Shown in pieces: positions 1 through 10,040 of a stretch of DNA of 64,000 nt; positions within the stretch are counted from its first letter, which is position 1; each line of letters opens with the position of its first letter. The notes under the pieces were generated by a model, which was not told where the DNA came from, made no database searches, and saw only the letters and a list, made by a program, of their open reading frames with translations. The stretch is from contig NC_134358.1 in NCBI RefSeq assembly GCF_048569485.1, positions 245,558,964 to 245,622,963 on the forward strand. Direction: 5' to 3'. This DNA comes from Anomaloglossus baeobatrachus. Taxonomy: Eukaryota > Chordata > Amphibia > Anura > Aromobatidae. The position numbers and the translations under genes are program-made.

Positions 1-560
1 CCCCTTAATGCTGTGTGTACCCCCTAATGCTGTGTACCCCTTAATGCTGTGTGTACCCCTTAATGCTGTGTGTACCCCCTCGTGCTGTGTACCCCCTCGT
101 GCTGTGTACCCCCTCGTGCTGTGTGTACCCCCTCATGCTGTGTACCTCCTAGTACAGTGTGTACCCCCCAGTGCTGTGTACCCCCAGGTGCTGTGTGTAC
201 CCCCTAGTGCTGTGTGTACCCCCTAATGCTGTGTACACCCCAGTGCTGTGTACCCCCTCAGCGCGGTGTAACCCCTCACTGCTGTCCGTGCCCCCCCTAG
301 TGCTGTCTGTACCCCCTGGGTGATGTCTATGCCCCCACACCAGTGCTGTCCGCACCACCTAATGCTGTCCATGCTGCCACCAGTGCTGTCCATGCCACGG
401 TGAGTGCTGCCTGTGTCCCCCTTATGCTGTCCATGCTCCCCAGTGCTGTGTGCCACCCCTCAGTGCTCTTAACTCGCTACTGCTGTCTGTACCCTCCCAC
501 TGCTTTCTATGCTCCCCAGTCCGTGCTCTCCTATTGATGTCTATGTTCCCCCAGACCTGT
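1..560. repeat. Degenerate ~20-bp minisatellite (CCCCCTNNTGCTGTGTGTA type)
   Basis: Imperfect tandem copies of a unit of about 18-21 bp built around TGCTGTGTGTACCCCC fill the first half kilobase, growing more divergent to the right. Short open frames on both strands come from the repeat and carry no domain. The array continues off the left edge. It lies inside what should be SNRNP48 intron 4, because exons 1-4 of that gene lie to the right on the minus strand. Confidence 0.85.
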
Positions 561-574
561 CTGTCTCCCTAATG

Positions 575-705
575 CTGCCACCCAGTGCAGTGCGTGCTGC
601 CACCCAGTGCAGTGCGTGCTGCCACCCAGTGCAGTGCGTGCTGCCACCCAGTGCAGTGCGTGCTGCCACCCAGTGCAGTGCGTGCTGCCACCCAGTGCTG
701 TGCGT
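575..705. repeat. 22-bp tandem repeat (CACCCAGTGCAGTGCGTGCTGC)
   Basis: About six nearly identical 22-bp units, with core CCCAGTGCAGTGCGTGCTG, follow each other without gaps. Near-identity suggests recent expansion from the neighbouring degenerate array, which shares the TGCTG core. Confidence 0.9.
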
Positions 706-764
706 GTCCCCAGTCATGTCTGTGCCACCGCCAGGGCTGTCCATGCCCCCTACTGATGTATATG

Positions 765-1285
765 CCCCAGCCCCTCCTGTGATGTATATGCCCCAGCTCC
801 TCCTGTGATGTATATGCCCCAGCCCCTCCTGTGATGTATATGCCCCAGCCCCTCCTGTGATGTATATGCCCCAGCCCCTTCTGTGATGTATATGCCTCAG
901 CCCCTCCTGTGATGTATATGCCCCAGCCCCTCCTGTGATGTATATGCCCCAGCCCCTCCTGTGATGTATATGCCCCAGCCCCTCCTGTGATGTATATGCC
1001 CCAGCCCCTCCTGTGATGTATATGCCCCAGCCCCTCCTGTGATGTATATGCCCCAGCCCCTCCTGTGATGTATATGCCCCAGCCCCTCCTGTGATGTATA
1101 TGCCCCAGCCCCTCCTGTGATGTATATGCCCCAGCCCCTCCTGTGATGTATATGCCCCAGCCCCTTCTGTGATGTATATGCCCCAGCCCCTCCTGTGATG
1201 TATATGCCCCAGCCCCTCCTGTGATGTATATGCCCCAGCCCCTCCTGTGATGTATATGCCCCAGCCCCTCCTGTGATGTGTACTC
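765..1285. repeat. 26-bp minisatellite, about 20 copies
   Basis: The 26-bp unit (core GATGTATATGCCCCAGCCCC) repeats about 20 times with very few changes. Because 26 is not a multiple of 3, all three frames are cycled. The minus strand contains no stop in any register, so open frames of up to 258 codons appear there with a 26-residue period. They are a by-product of the repeat and are not called as genes. Confidence 0.95.
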
Positions 1286-1349
1286 CCAGTGTCTCCTGTA
1301 ATTTATGCGCCCTGGCCCCTCCTGTGATGTGTATGCCCCCAGCATCTCC

Positions 1350-1442
1350 AGACAGAGACAAACCTGGAAAAGCAGCTGTGAGAAACAAGATGATCAATAT
1401 CACCGAACATTACAATCGCACCAAAGAGAAGCAGCTCCGGCC
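1350..1442 (+). other. Coding-like segment, possible terminal exon or fossil of one, unrecognised
   Basis: Right after the 26-bp array, a stretch preceded by a weak acceptor (CATCTCCAG) reads 33 codons to a TAG, with a balanced, non-repetitive composition (its middle reads NKMINITEHYNRTKEKQ). I do not recognise the protein. It is antisense to SNRNP48 and lies in its intron 4. It may be chance, or a fragment of a retroposed or unrelated gene. Confidence 0.2.
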
Positions 1443-1454
1443 ACCACAATAGGG

Positions 1455-1577
1455 GTGAGTTAATCGTTTGACCAAATATAGCAGGGTTATTTTTCAGGTT
1501 GATAATGTTGTGCGGCCCCCAAAGGTTAGTAGGAAATTCCAAATGGCCCCCGGCAGTAAAAAGGTTCCCCACCCCTG
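1455..1577 (-). mobile_element. hAT-type DNA transposon end fragment
   Basis: Read on the minus strand, the segment begins with CAGGGGTGGGGAACCTTTTT and continues with GGGGGCCATTTGG and GGGGGCCGCAC. This is the layout of hAT ends that start with CAGGGG. Only one end is visible, so it is a truncated copy. It abuts the DIRS-like fragment directly. Confidence 0.5.
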
Positions 1578-1578
1578 C

Positions 1579-1930
1579 CCTAAGGGATGGGGAAGGAAAA
1601 CAGCATGTGGCTCCTGCCTTTGTACCCGCAATGGGTACCTCAACCTTAACAACACCGCCGACTCAGTGGGGTGAGAAGGGAGCATGCCGGGGGCCCTCTT
1701 TTCTTCCATCCGATATAATCAGCAGCTGCTGCTGACTAAAATGTGGAGCATTGTGTGAATGTGTGCCTCCTTCAACACAAAGCATAAAACTGATGGGCCC
1801 GTGATGCACGGGAGGGTGTATAGGCAGAGGGGAGGGGTTACACTTTTTAAAGTGTAATACTTTGTGTGGCCTCCGGAGGCAGAAGCTATACACCCAATTG
1901 TCTGGGTCTCCCAATGGAGCGACAAAGAAA
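1579..1930 (-). mobile_element. DIRS-like retroelement, 5' terminal fragment
   Basis: On the minus strand this stretch matches the first ~370 bp of the DIRS-like element that begins near 58536. Shared blocks include GCTCC...TTGGGAGACCCAGAC, GGGTGTATAGCT, GTCAGCAGCAGCTGCTGA and CCTTCCCCATCCCTT. The outer edge at 1930 coincides with the terminus of the full element. Only this end is present, in the opposite orientation and about 57 kb away. It is a fossil fragment. Confidence 0.75.
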
Positions 1931-3222
1931 TTCCGCAGGCACTGAAATATTACCGCACCCGCGGTAAAAAAACGCGGCAAACCGCACCCGAAAACCGCAT
2001 GTGGTTTGCTGCGGTATTGCCGCGGTTTTGCCGCGTGCGGGTTGGTATGTGCTTTATTGCATTCAATGCAATAAAGCACATTGAAAAGAAAAAAAAAAAT
2101 TTCCTTCTTAGATAGTAGATAGATAAAGAGACAGAAGAATAGATAGAGGGATAGATAGACAGAGGACAGATCGCTGCATTTCACATGGTCGGCAGTGAGT
2201 TCACATTACCGGCCGTGGGAAATGACCGGTAATTACCTCTGCTGTCTGCTGTATTCATTCAGCGCTGTGTCTATGTCAGTCGCGGCTGGATGTAAGCAGT
2301 GCAGGACCTGTGGATTACGTCGGAGCTTTGTTTCGGGAGGGGTTAATAAAATGGTGAACAAGGCTTGTTTGTGTTTTATTTAAAATAAAGGATTTTTCTG
2401 TGTGTTTTATTCACTTTACTTACGGGTTGATCATGTCAGCTGTCACATAGACGCTGCCATTATCAAGCCTGGAGTTAATGGCGGTGATCTGCCACCATTA
2501 AGTCCTTGTATTACCCTGACTGCCACTGCTACACGGCGGCAGGAAGAGCCGGGGACACGCCGGTACTGCCGCATAATGCATGCGACAGTCCCGGGGCAGC
2601 TGCGGCTGATATTCTTGGCTGCAGGAGGGGGAGTGAGGCGGGGGACATTAACCCTGCCCCTCTCCCTCCCCAGCCTGAGAATACCGGGCCGCCGCTGTGT
2701 GCTTACCTCAACTGGACGGTAAATATACAGCGGAGCCCACGTGTTTTTTTTTCTATATTTCCGTTTGCTTTCTATGTGTGTTCTATGTGTCTGTGTTCTA
2801 TGTCTGTGATGTGTGTGTGTTTACTCTCTGCTTTGCTTCCTCTTCCTGTAATGACATCACTTCCTTGCAAAACCGCAGGCAGGCGATGTACATTACCGGA
2901 GGTAAACCGCGAAATACCGCAGGGAATAACGCAGGAAAACGCAGTGAACTGCACAGAATTTGCTGCCTGCGTTATTCCCTGCGGGATTTCACGATTACAT
3001 TGGAGTCAATGGAGTGAAATCCCGCAGCGACGTGCGGAAAAGAAGTGACATGCAATTGTTTTTGCTGCAGGAATCCCGCAGCAAAACATGCAGCTGTCAA
3101 AATCCGCCTAGTGCGCACAGGATTTTTTTTTCCCATAGGTTTTGCTGGTGATTCACTGCAGAGATACATGCAGCAAATCCACAGAAAATCCGCGGTAAAA
3201 TCCGGTAAGTGCGCACATAGCC
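1931..3222. mobile_element. Harbinger-like non-autonomous DNA transposon, right end present, left end missing
   Basis: The right end reads GTGCGCACATAGCC followed by TTA. This is the inverted terminal repeat and 3-bp target duplication seen in two complete relatives in this window (13474-13910 and 52466-52827). The body is full of internal palindromes made of CCGCGG, CCGCAG and GCGGTA motifs. No matching left terminus is seen; the DIRS-like fragment sits where it should be. A short GATA-rich simple repeat lies at about 2109-2170. Confidence 0.6.
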
Positions 3223-3591
3223 TTAGAGCAAGGTGTATTCAGTAAGTTCAGACCATTGTCTATTTCCTCAGATATCTTTTTGTGAGTGAAAAGTATTGCA
3301 GATCTTTAGAATATTTTGACATTGTGCTGCCGATCTGATGTTTGTGCCCCCTACACACAGAGATCATTTCTCATTTTCATTTAAATATCTGTGTTTATGC
3401 AATTTTAATCCTTTTTCCTGAATAAAAATTTTATATGCTTGTTACAATGGTTTCCTTTGGATATTTTTTGGGGCTTTCTGACTTTTTATACTCAGAGGTA
3501 TCACATATCCTTCAATGATGTTATGTCCTTTTTGAGAGGAGTGTGAACATTGCTGGGAGATATGGTATAGCCACAGCATAAAGCCACTTAC

Positions 3592-3672
3592 TTTTGTCCC
3601 ACGACTTAGCGTCACTTATGGAAGGAGCATTATTCCGGGCATCTTTTATTATCTGACACTGCTTAGACTTAT
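3592..3672 (-). CDS. SNRNP48: SNRNP48 exon 4
   Basis: The acceptor CATCCTTACAG precedes ATAAGTC and the donor GTAAGTGG follows GACAAAA. The first G of the codon comes from exon 3, giving DKSKQCQIIKDARNNAPS. This aligns with the human NKDSQFQIIKQAR region just after the FFYE block. The exon ends in phase 1, so a fifth exon is required and must lie outside the window. Confidence 0.85.
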
Positions 3673-6665
3673 CTGTAAGGATGAAAACATTATCAGAATT
3701 ACCATGCAATACGATTTATTTCTAATATACAATTTAGATGCTATGATGACATGCGCTTTTCTGATATCAGCTGGAAGTGCAAAGGGTTTTCCACAGGATC
3801 CAAGAGCTGCTTCATCCGTAATAAGAGAACTCTACTGGTAGCTGGATTTCACAATGTATCTCTAAGGGTACGGTTCTACTAGCATATAGCTTCCGATGTG
3901 AGAGCATCAGAAGCGATATGATAATGACCCTCTGCTGCATGCGTCAGCTGAGGGTCATGCGATGCGATCTTGAGATCGGATCACAGCTGTGGAGAAGAGG
4001 GAGGGAGCACTTTCTCCCCATCTCCTCCGCTGCCTGCCTCTGCGTACATTGCACTGCACTTGGATTACATGAGAGTGCAGTGCGATGTTTCACACGCTCC
4101 CATAGACTTGTATGGGGGTGCGTGAGCCGAGACTCGCTGCCAAGCACAGCATGCTGCAATTCATTCCGCATGCCGCTATGGCATGAGAAATCAATCACGG
4201 ATGGACACTGCCCCATAGTTTGCACTAGAGGGAGAGCAATCTGATGTTTCATCAGATCGCACTCCTCTGTGCAAAACAGAACCAAGGCCTAACAGCAAGA
4301 ATTCAATTTAAACACTTAAGGCTGGGATCCAGTAGCCACAGGTCTACTGACCAGAACTTAGCCTCATAGGCACATGCCAGACTATCCGTGTTTTATGCCA
4401 TGAATGATGACAGATGGGGCCTAATGTTCCTTTCTTCGAGATCTGGTGGCCATTCAGCATTATGCCCTATGTGAACTCTCCCATAGACAGGACCGCATGC
4501 ACACCACTTCTCTGCACACACGGACACTATTTTGAGCCTTGTCTTATAGATCCAGAATAAACGTTGGTAAAAGGAATATTTCTTTAAAATGAGTCAGGAA
4601 CTTTCTTAGTGCTACATTGCCAAATATGATTCTTATTAGCAGTCCCAAGTAATGAGGGAAGTCATACAATTCCCAGTCCTGCACAGAGAAGACAAATTCA
4701 TACATACCCATAGCAATGGAGGTCACCTTGGCTTTTTCATAGAAAAACTGTGGCTCATATACAACTGCCTGTGTATAAAAAGAACAGGAATAGACAATGC
4801 TGTTCAATCCTTATGGACAATCAAATTAAAATTTTACAAAGATTAAAAAAATAAATAAAATAAAAAAAAGCATAATTGGTGTCCAACCCGGGAGAGGGAC
4901 CCTTACCTCCTCCTTGCTGTACCCCATCTGACGACGCCTGCATAGGACCAGATGCTTCTCCAGAGACGCCTCCGGCATCCTGTGATTAGAGTCGTATGGA
5001 CACACTGCCGGCTCCTAATGGGAGGAAACAGTTCATATGACCCCTCCGATTCACCGTATTCTGGCCGCGTTCACATGCAGAGGATGTGCCCATAGGGCTC
5101 TACATGTGTCATGCAGTGGAGCTAATTCAGAGATTTCTGTGCAGAATTTGCCCATTATTCTCACAGATGAAGGAGCAATCATAAATCTGTGCGGATTATT
5201 CCCCCATAAGTGGAGTATAAGATACACAGATGCAGAATTAAGCAGATCACCAGAAATAACTACTTCTCCAGTTACTGGCTGCCCACAATCGCTCAATATA
5301 GGAGCAAAACACTGGGTAGGCGGGTGATTTGGATCATTCATGCCAGCATTAGGATCTACATTCTCAACAGCTCTGTGTAAGCGAGAGATGTGCTGCCGAT
5401 AACATGATATTCTATGTGCACAGAACCATCATTCTGTGCACGGAAGAGAGATCATCGCAGAACAGGTAGGTAGCAACTATAGAACAAAAGTCCCAGCTAA
5501 CCCCCCTGAAATACAGAGCTCCCAGGCTGGGCACAGTAGCAATGCCCGCATATAAGCATCCGTTAGAAATATACAGAGCAGGGTACATGATGTTACAGTG
5601 CCAGTGTGGCTGGCAAAGTATCATAGGTACAATGGGATGGGCAATTGTATTACATTACTGAGGACACAACAGGGTGGCATGCTGGAATCAGCACCCTGGC
5701 ATCAGGGCACCCTGGTATAAGGGCACCTTGGCACAAGGCACGCTGGTATATGGGCACCAGGGCACGGTGGTATAAGGGCACCAGGGTACGCTTGTATACG
5801 GGCACGCTCGTATACGGGCACCAGGGCACGCTCGTATACGGGCACCAGGGCACGCTCGTATACGGGCACGCTCGTATAAGGGCACCAGGGCACGCTCGTA
5901 TACGGGCACGCTCGTATAAGGGCACCAGGGCACGCTCGTATACGGGCACCAGGGCACGCTCGTATACGGGCACGCTCGTATACGGGCAGGGCACGCTCGT
6001 ATAAGGGCACGCTCGTATAAGGGCACGCTCGTATAAGGGCACCAGGGCACGCTCGTATACGGGCACCAGGGCACGCTCGTATACGGGCACGCTCGTATAA
6101 GGGCACCAGGGCACGCTCGTATACGGGCACGCTCGTATAAGGGCACCAGGGCACGCTCGTATACGGGCACGCTCGTATAAGGGCACCAGGGCACGCTCGT
6201 ATAAGGGCACCAGGGCACGCTCGTATAAGGGCACGCTCGTATAAGGGCACCAGGGCACGCTCGTATAAGGGCACGCTCGTATAAGGGCACGCTCGTATAA
6301 GGGCACGCTCGTATAAGGGCACGCTCGTATAAGGGCACGCTCGTATAAGGGCACGCTGGTATATGGGCACAGCGGCATCACTGTGTATATGCCTTGTGCT
6401 GTGGGGAAGGTCACTGGCTCCGAGCACTCAGCATAGAGGAAAGTATTCTCTCCAGTTGTGCCCCGGACACCCCCGGCCACCAGGCGGCGCAGTACAGCTC
6501 AGCTGTGGCTCCTGCACTGGCGATACAGACCTGCTCTCCGGCCGCAGCCTCCTGCTCCCAGCCCAGCTCCTGCAGCAGCTGTGACAGGCGGCCCCGACAT
6601 CCCTCCGTAAAGTCCTTCAGGTCCTGCACTAGACTGTGCAGACTCCAGTACGCTGAACGCTCCAT
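3592..6665 (-). CDS. SNRNP48: SNRNP48 (U11/U12 snRNP 48 kDa protein), exons 1-4, 5' part of gene
   Basis: SNRNP48 (U11-48K) is a nuclear component of the U11/U12 di-snRNP of the minor spliceosome. In the known family its CHHC zinc finger contacts the 5' splice site of U12-type introns. The four exons here (135, 108, 61 and 81 bp) splice in phase to 128 codons. They contain the N-terminal helix region (LVQDLKDFTEGCR), the CHHC finger (CPYDSNHRMP...EKHLVLC) and the conserved YEPQFFYEKAKV and QCQIIKDARN blocks. The order matches the human protein. Later exons lie left of position 1. The gene follows DSP in the same direction, as on human 6p24. Exons are listed separately. Confidence 0.93.
3868..4292. 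mobile_element. Palindrome-rich MITE (family also at 19171-19618 and 57366-57790)
   Basis: The ends form weak inverted repeats (GGGTACGGTTCT near the left, CAGAACCAAGGCC at the right). The interior (AATGACCCTCTGCTGCATGCGTCAG...GATCACAGC) matches the reverse complement of 19500-19570. It lies in SNRNP48 intron 3. The superfamily is not clear. Confidence 0.55.
4708..4768 (-). CDS. SNRNP48: SNRNP48 exon 3
   Basis: The acceptor TTTTTATACACAG precedes GCAGTTG and the donor GTATGTATG follows ATTGCTATGG. The 61 bp give AVVYEPQFFYEKAKVTSIAM plus one base. This corresponds to human YNPEFFYENVKIPSI, directly after the zinc finger. Confidence 0.9.
4907..5014 (-). CDS. SNRNP48: SNRNP48 exon 2, CHHC zinc finger
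   Basis: The acceptor CCTCCCATTAG and donor GTAAGGGTCC bound 36 codons in phase 0. They encode EPAVCPYDSNHRMPEASLEK followed by HLVLCRRRQMGYSKEE. The Cys-His-His-Cys ligands of the U11-48K type finger are all present (C5, H11, H21, C25 of the exon). No stop-free run starts with Met here, so the exon is easily missed by a simple ORF search. Confidence 0.92.
5015..5689. other. SNRNP48 intron 1, right of exon 2: nothing recognised
   Basis: No exon, RNA gene or clear transposon ends were seen. Short open frames on both strands have no recognisable content. Confidence 0.5.
5690..6363. repeat. 16-bp / 8-bp compound minisatellite in SNRNP48 intron 1
   Basis: Two units alternate: GGGCACGCTCGTATAA (16 bp, with a TATAC variant) and GGGCACCA (8 bp). 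Both are multiples of 8, so 24-bp composites keep all minus-strand frames open for 216-276 codons with an eight-residue period (CPYTSVPL). These frames are not genes. The array begins and ends with more diverged copies (GGTATAAGGGCACC and GGTATATGGGCAC), typical of expansion from the centre. Each 16-bp unit carries a CpG. Confidence 0.95.
6531..6665 (-). CDS. SNRNP48: SNRNP48 exon 1 (start codon)
   Basis: The ATG at 6663-6665 opens 45 codons, with LVQDLKDFTEGCRGRLSQLL followed by QELGWEQEA, ending GAGCAG before the donor GTCTGTATC. This aligns with human LQEELNEFVESGCRTLEEVTASLGWD. An in-frame ATG 20 codons upstream would add residues that lie in the GC-rich promoter and do not fit the family, so the inner ATG was chosen. 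The frame stays open past the donor for about 40 codons by chance, but exon 2 joins in phase 0. Confidence 0.88.
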
Positions 6666-6750
6666 CACCACAAACGAACATTCACCGGAAACACACCGGA
6701 AGAGGCGGGGCGTATTGCGTGTCACACCTCGCTTTCGTTGATTGGTAATA
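6666..6750 (-). promoter_or_regulatory. SNRNP48 core promoter, TATA-less housekeeping type
   Basis: Just upstream of the ATG the minus strand carries two ETS-like sites (complement of CCGGAA at 6685-6690 and CCGGAAG at 6696-6702), a GC box (complement of GGCGGGGC, 6704-6711) and a CCAAT box (complement of ATTGGT, 6741-6746). There is no TATA box. The arrangement fits a constitutive promoter; the transcription start is inferred to lie between these sites and 6665. Confidence 0.6.
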
Positions 6751-7034
6751 GTTGCTCTCTAGTGGTCGGATTTGTTTATAACAGGGGCGTGTATAAGGCT
6801 TTGTGCACACAGCGCCATCTGCTGTTCCGTTTGTATACAAGATCCTATACAATATATGACGAAGGAATATTTTTTTTTCTAAATTCTTTATATTTAATAT
6901 TTCGAATATAGGTAGGAAAACAGAAGTATCGGAAAAAAGTGGGGTCTATGTAGGGGGAGAGGATTATTGGAGATAAGAGCGTTTATGAAGTTATTTTTAT
7001 ACATATGTTGATGTCATCATTTCATCGGTGGTTG
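6751..7034. other. Intergenic, AT-rich, nothing recognised
   Basis: No gene or repeat ends seen. Confidence 0.5.
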
Positions 7035-7288
7035 GTGATGAGTGAACACTACCATGCTCGTGCGCTCGGAACTTGTACCAATCAGCGGGACGCTCGGAGG
7101 CGCGCGACTCAAGTGCTCCAGTATAATGGAAGTCAATGGGGGAACTAGAGCAATTTTCTTTCCCAGAAAAATGCCCGAGTCCCCCATTGACTTCCATTAT
7201 ACTCATCTACTCAAGTTGAGCCCATCCAAGAATCCAACTGCTCCTAATGAGTACCAAGCATCCAAACATGGTAGTGCTCACTCATCAC
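7035..7288. mobile_element. Palindromic MITE
   Basis: The left end GTGATGAGTGAACACTACCATG mirrors the right end CATGGTAGTGCTCACTCATCAC. The centre is also inverted: AGTATAATGGAAGTCAATGG faces CCATTGACTTCCATTATACT. The whole element could fold into one long hairpin. No coding content. Confidence 0.75.
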
Positions 7289-7724
7289 TAGTGGTCCTTC
7301 CACTGGGACCCCACCATTGCCTAGAATGAATGGGATTGTAGCGCTCAGCAAAAATGTTTACATTGGGGGTCCAAATGGTTAGTCCAGCACAAATCTAACA
7401 TCACACCTGTCTTGTTTTACAAGATTGCCCCCCTTGAAATCAAAGATCGCATCCCAAAATCAAGAACCTGGAAGAAAGCAGCAATAAGAGTGGTAGACAA
7501 GGCCCCCAAAATACTGACCACCATGGTGCTTCTTCTCCTACCTGGGTTGATTCTACCATTGTTGATTCAGGGATGGGAACAATGACCTACTTTTGGACAC
7601 AGTAGCAGAAGTGTAACTGATACTTGCTTGTGGGCCTGCCAGAGGTTGGGAGCACAAATTTTAGGGGGCACAAATGGGGGAGATTACAATGTGGGGGCAC
7701 GAAAGAGCACAATTATCATGTTAC
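7289..7724. other. Intergenic, ending in a degenerate G-rich repeat
   Basis: No gene is seen. From about 7640 a decayed repeat of the type GGGGGCAC..AATTATCATG begins. It continues at 8885-8919 and 10041-10200 on the far sides of the two LTR insertions. Confidence 0.5.
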
Positions 7725-8884
7725 TGTTATGACACATCCGGGGCCTGGGGGTTACTCGTTACCGGGTCGCAGATCCATTTCTGGCATGCTGCGGTGTCGG
7801 CAAGGCCCGGTTCCGTGACCCCGGCGGTGTCAGTTAAAGTAAAGAGAGGGATGGTAGTTCATGACGCCACCTGTGGTATGCGGCAAGTTAGGTGCCGCCA
7901 CTGCGAGATGGGAACCCCCGGGGAAGATAGTGACGCAGCTTGGTTGGTATAGCTCTCCACAGGCAGAGCTGGGCCCCAGGGCTAATGAGGGGGGAAGTAG
8001 TAGGTGATGGCGGGGGTGCAGGGCCGGAGGCGTAGGTGAATAACGGAGCGACACAGGGATGCAGTCTCAAGGTTTCTACTCACTATAGCAGGTTCCAAGG
8101 TAACATAACTAGTCAGTGACCGCCTTTGGAGTGCTGGGTTCTACTATCAAAGGCTCCAGTCGATCCCGGGGAGTTCAGCGGTCACGTCCGGTGCACCTTT
8201 CTTATGCACCTTCCCTGGTTGTCTTCCTGTGCTAACTTCTCTCCTGCCTGTCCCGCGCCTACGCACACAGTGCCCTGAGCCAGTGTCCATGGGCCCTGTC
8301 AGGTGGCTTGAAGCTCTATTCCTTCGACCTATGTGGTCAACTTCCAGCGGATTTGTGTGCGGAGTTGGCTTTGGTACTAGATGTGTCCTCAGCCTCTGGT
8401 TTTGCTAGCAGAGCACGTTGGTTCTTCTCCTCTAGCCTAGGGACCAGTCCCCATTCTGCGGCCAAGTCCTTCCACTCCGATGCTGTATATGGAACAAGGC
8501 CATGGGAGTATGGCGCACTTCCCGTGGTCCCTAGGACCCCTTCTGTCTTACACATGGGTCGAGCTGCACCAGCTCCAGACCACAGGTCTTTACTCCTCCA
8601 CTGCTGCTTCCAACTTTCTGACACTACAGTGTCCCCAACTCACTAGACTCCACCACCAGGCCCTGTTGGATTAGGGGGTGGGAGGAATCATCACCAGTGG
8701 TGGCTATACATAGGCATTAATGGAATCAAGCCCTAACCCTGACCCAGTGGAGAGCTGCTAACTGTGGTGTTGTGTGTTTTGTGCGTAAATCGGTGGATGA
8801 CCTCTTCCGTTCTCGGGATGGAATACCACACCTCTGGCTGAGATGCAGTACCTCTCTGGCGACTGAAGCCTCAGGGGCGCCACA
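7725..8884 (+). mobile_element. Solo LTR (LTR retrotransposon or endogenous retrovirus fossil), copy 1
   Basis: It starts TGTTATGACACATCC, ends GGGGCGCCACA, and is flanked on both sides by the 5-bp duplication GTTAC (7720-7724 and 8885-8889). It shares an internal block (TTCATGACGCCACCTGTGGT) with the LTRs at 8920, 36578 and 38120. No internal region is attached, so it is a solo LTR fossil. Open frames inside it show no domain. Confidence 0.8.
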
Positions 8885-8919
8885 GTTACATTATGGGACC
8901 ACAGAGCAGGTACTACTTC

Positions 8920-10040
8920 TGTGCCGCGCCAGCAGCCAGGCTGCTCAGATCCGGATCCGCGGTGGCTCGAGAGGGCTCCGGACCCGGAGGTCATGCGGCT
9001 CCTCAAACGAAGGGGGGCTATTTACAGGGGATGTTGTATAAAGTTCGTGACGCCTCCCGTGGTGTGTGGTAAGGTGGAGTACCACCGCTGCGACTGGGAG
9101 TACTCGGTGGCGATGGTGTGGGCAACCAGGTGGGTAGGGGGAAGGCCCCGGGACCCGGTGATGGCGACGGAGAGGTGCCGTTGAGGAGGTAAGGGTCACT
9201 TGCGTACTCACTCAGTCCAATAACGCTGACACCGATAACTGTAGTAAACCAAAGTTCTGGACACCGCTGCCACTGAGGGGGAGCACGCCTGGGTCCCGTT
9301 TCCGTTGGTGTTGCCTGTTAATCTGTGACCTTTCCCTTGGCACCTTGTTTCTTCTAGTTGGCCCCTTTAGCTTGAAACTAATCGGGTCCCGCTCCCCAGT
9401 GTGGCTAACTGAGGGAGCTTGCTCTCAGGGTTCACGCTTGAGATTTCCTGGACCGTGTAGTGGAAAGTCCTATCCCCCTCGTTGTGCTAGTACCCCAATT
9501 TTGGACCGGGTGGAGAATGGATCTTGAAGGCTCAGTCCTCATCGGGTAAATTGTCAGGACGCCTGAAGCTACTCCCTGACCTAGGGTCCACGTACCCCGT
9601 CGTGCCCTGGCTCCTGCCTGGTGATGGTAAAAGGCCGCCGGCTGTCCTCCTCGACAGTCCGTGGCCCCTTGTCACGATCCCCTGTGACCGGGGTTCCAGC
9701 TACTACCAGGCCCAGACCAATGTCTGCTACCTAATAACTCCAAGGAGCCCAGCTCCTGACCTCCTCTCTCTCTGAGAGCTACTTCTCACTAACTGTCTCT
9801 GTTCTGCTCCGGACACTCCTGACCCCCCCCTTAACCAACCCCCCAAGTGGGCAACCCTATTCCACTCAGGCCGTCCACTGGTGTGTCTGGTGGGTGTGAT
9901 GCACAGTGTTCCTAGGATTTGATTAGCTGGTCTAGGCAACATCAATTGTTAGGGACCCGTAACCAAGGAGGAGGTGGATATTGCACAGAAGGGCAGATTG
10001 CACAATACGCTGTGACGACCTGATAGGACCGGGCGTCACA
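8920..10040 (+). mobile_element. Solo LTR fossil, copy 2
   Basis: It starts TGTGCCGCGCC and ends CCGGGCGTCACA, with a 4-bp duplication CTTC on both sides (8916-8919, 10041-10044). The internal block TTCGTGACGCCTCCCGTGGT links it to copy 1, although the two have diverged clearly. It sits only 35 bp from copy 1. Confidence 0.75.

Noticed and set aside
1-1290. CRISPR-like array
   Set aside because: Units are contiguous with no unique spacers, in a vertebrate genome; they are minisatellites.
569-1403. Long minus-strand open frames (168-258 codons) with Gly/His/Tyr-rich periodic protein
   Set aside because: They are made entirely by the 26-bp minisatellite, which has no stop in any minus-strand register; no start context, splice sites or non-repeat domain.
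1931-3222. Protein-coding gene (180-codon and 106-codon frames)
   Set aside because: The stretch is palindromic, ends in a Harbinger-like terminal repeat and shows no domain; open frames are incidental.
5650-6480. Three overlapping minus-strand open frames of 216-276 codons (CPYTSVPLYERA repeats)
   Set aside because: Created by the 8/16-bp minisatellite in SNRNP48 intron 1, open in all three frames; the real exon 1 and 2 splice around them.
8308-9211. Small genes in the two LTRs
   Set aside because: Frames of 60-112 codons on both strands without domain or conservation between the two LTR copies.
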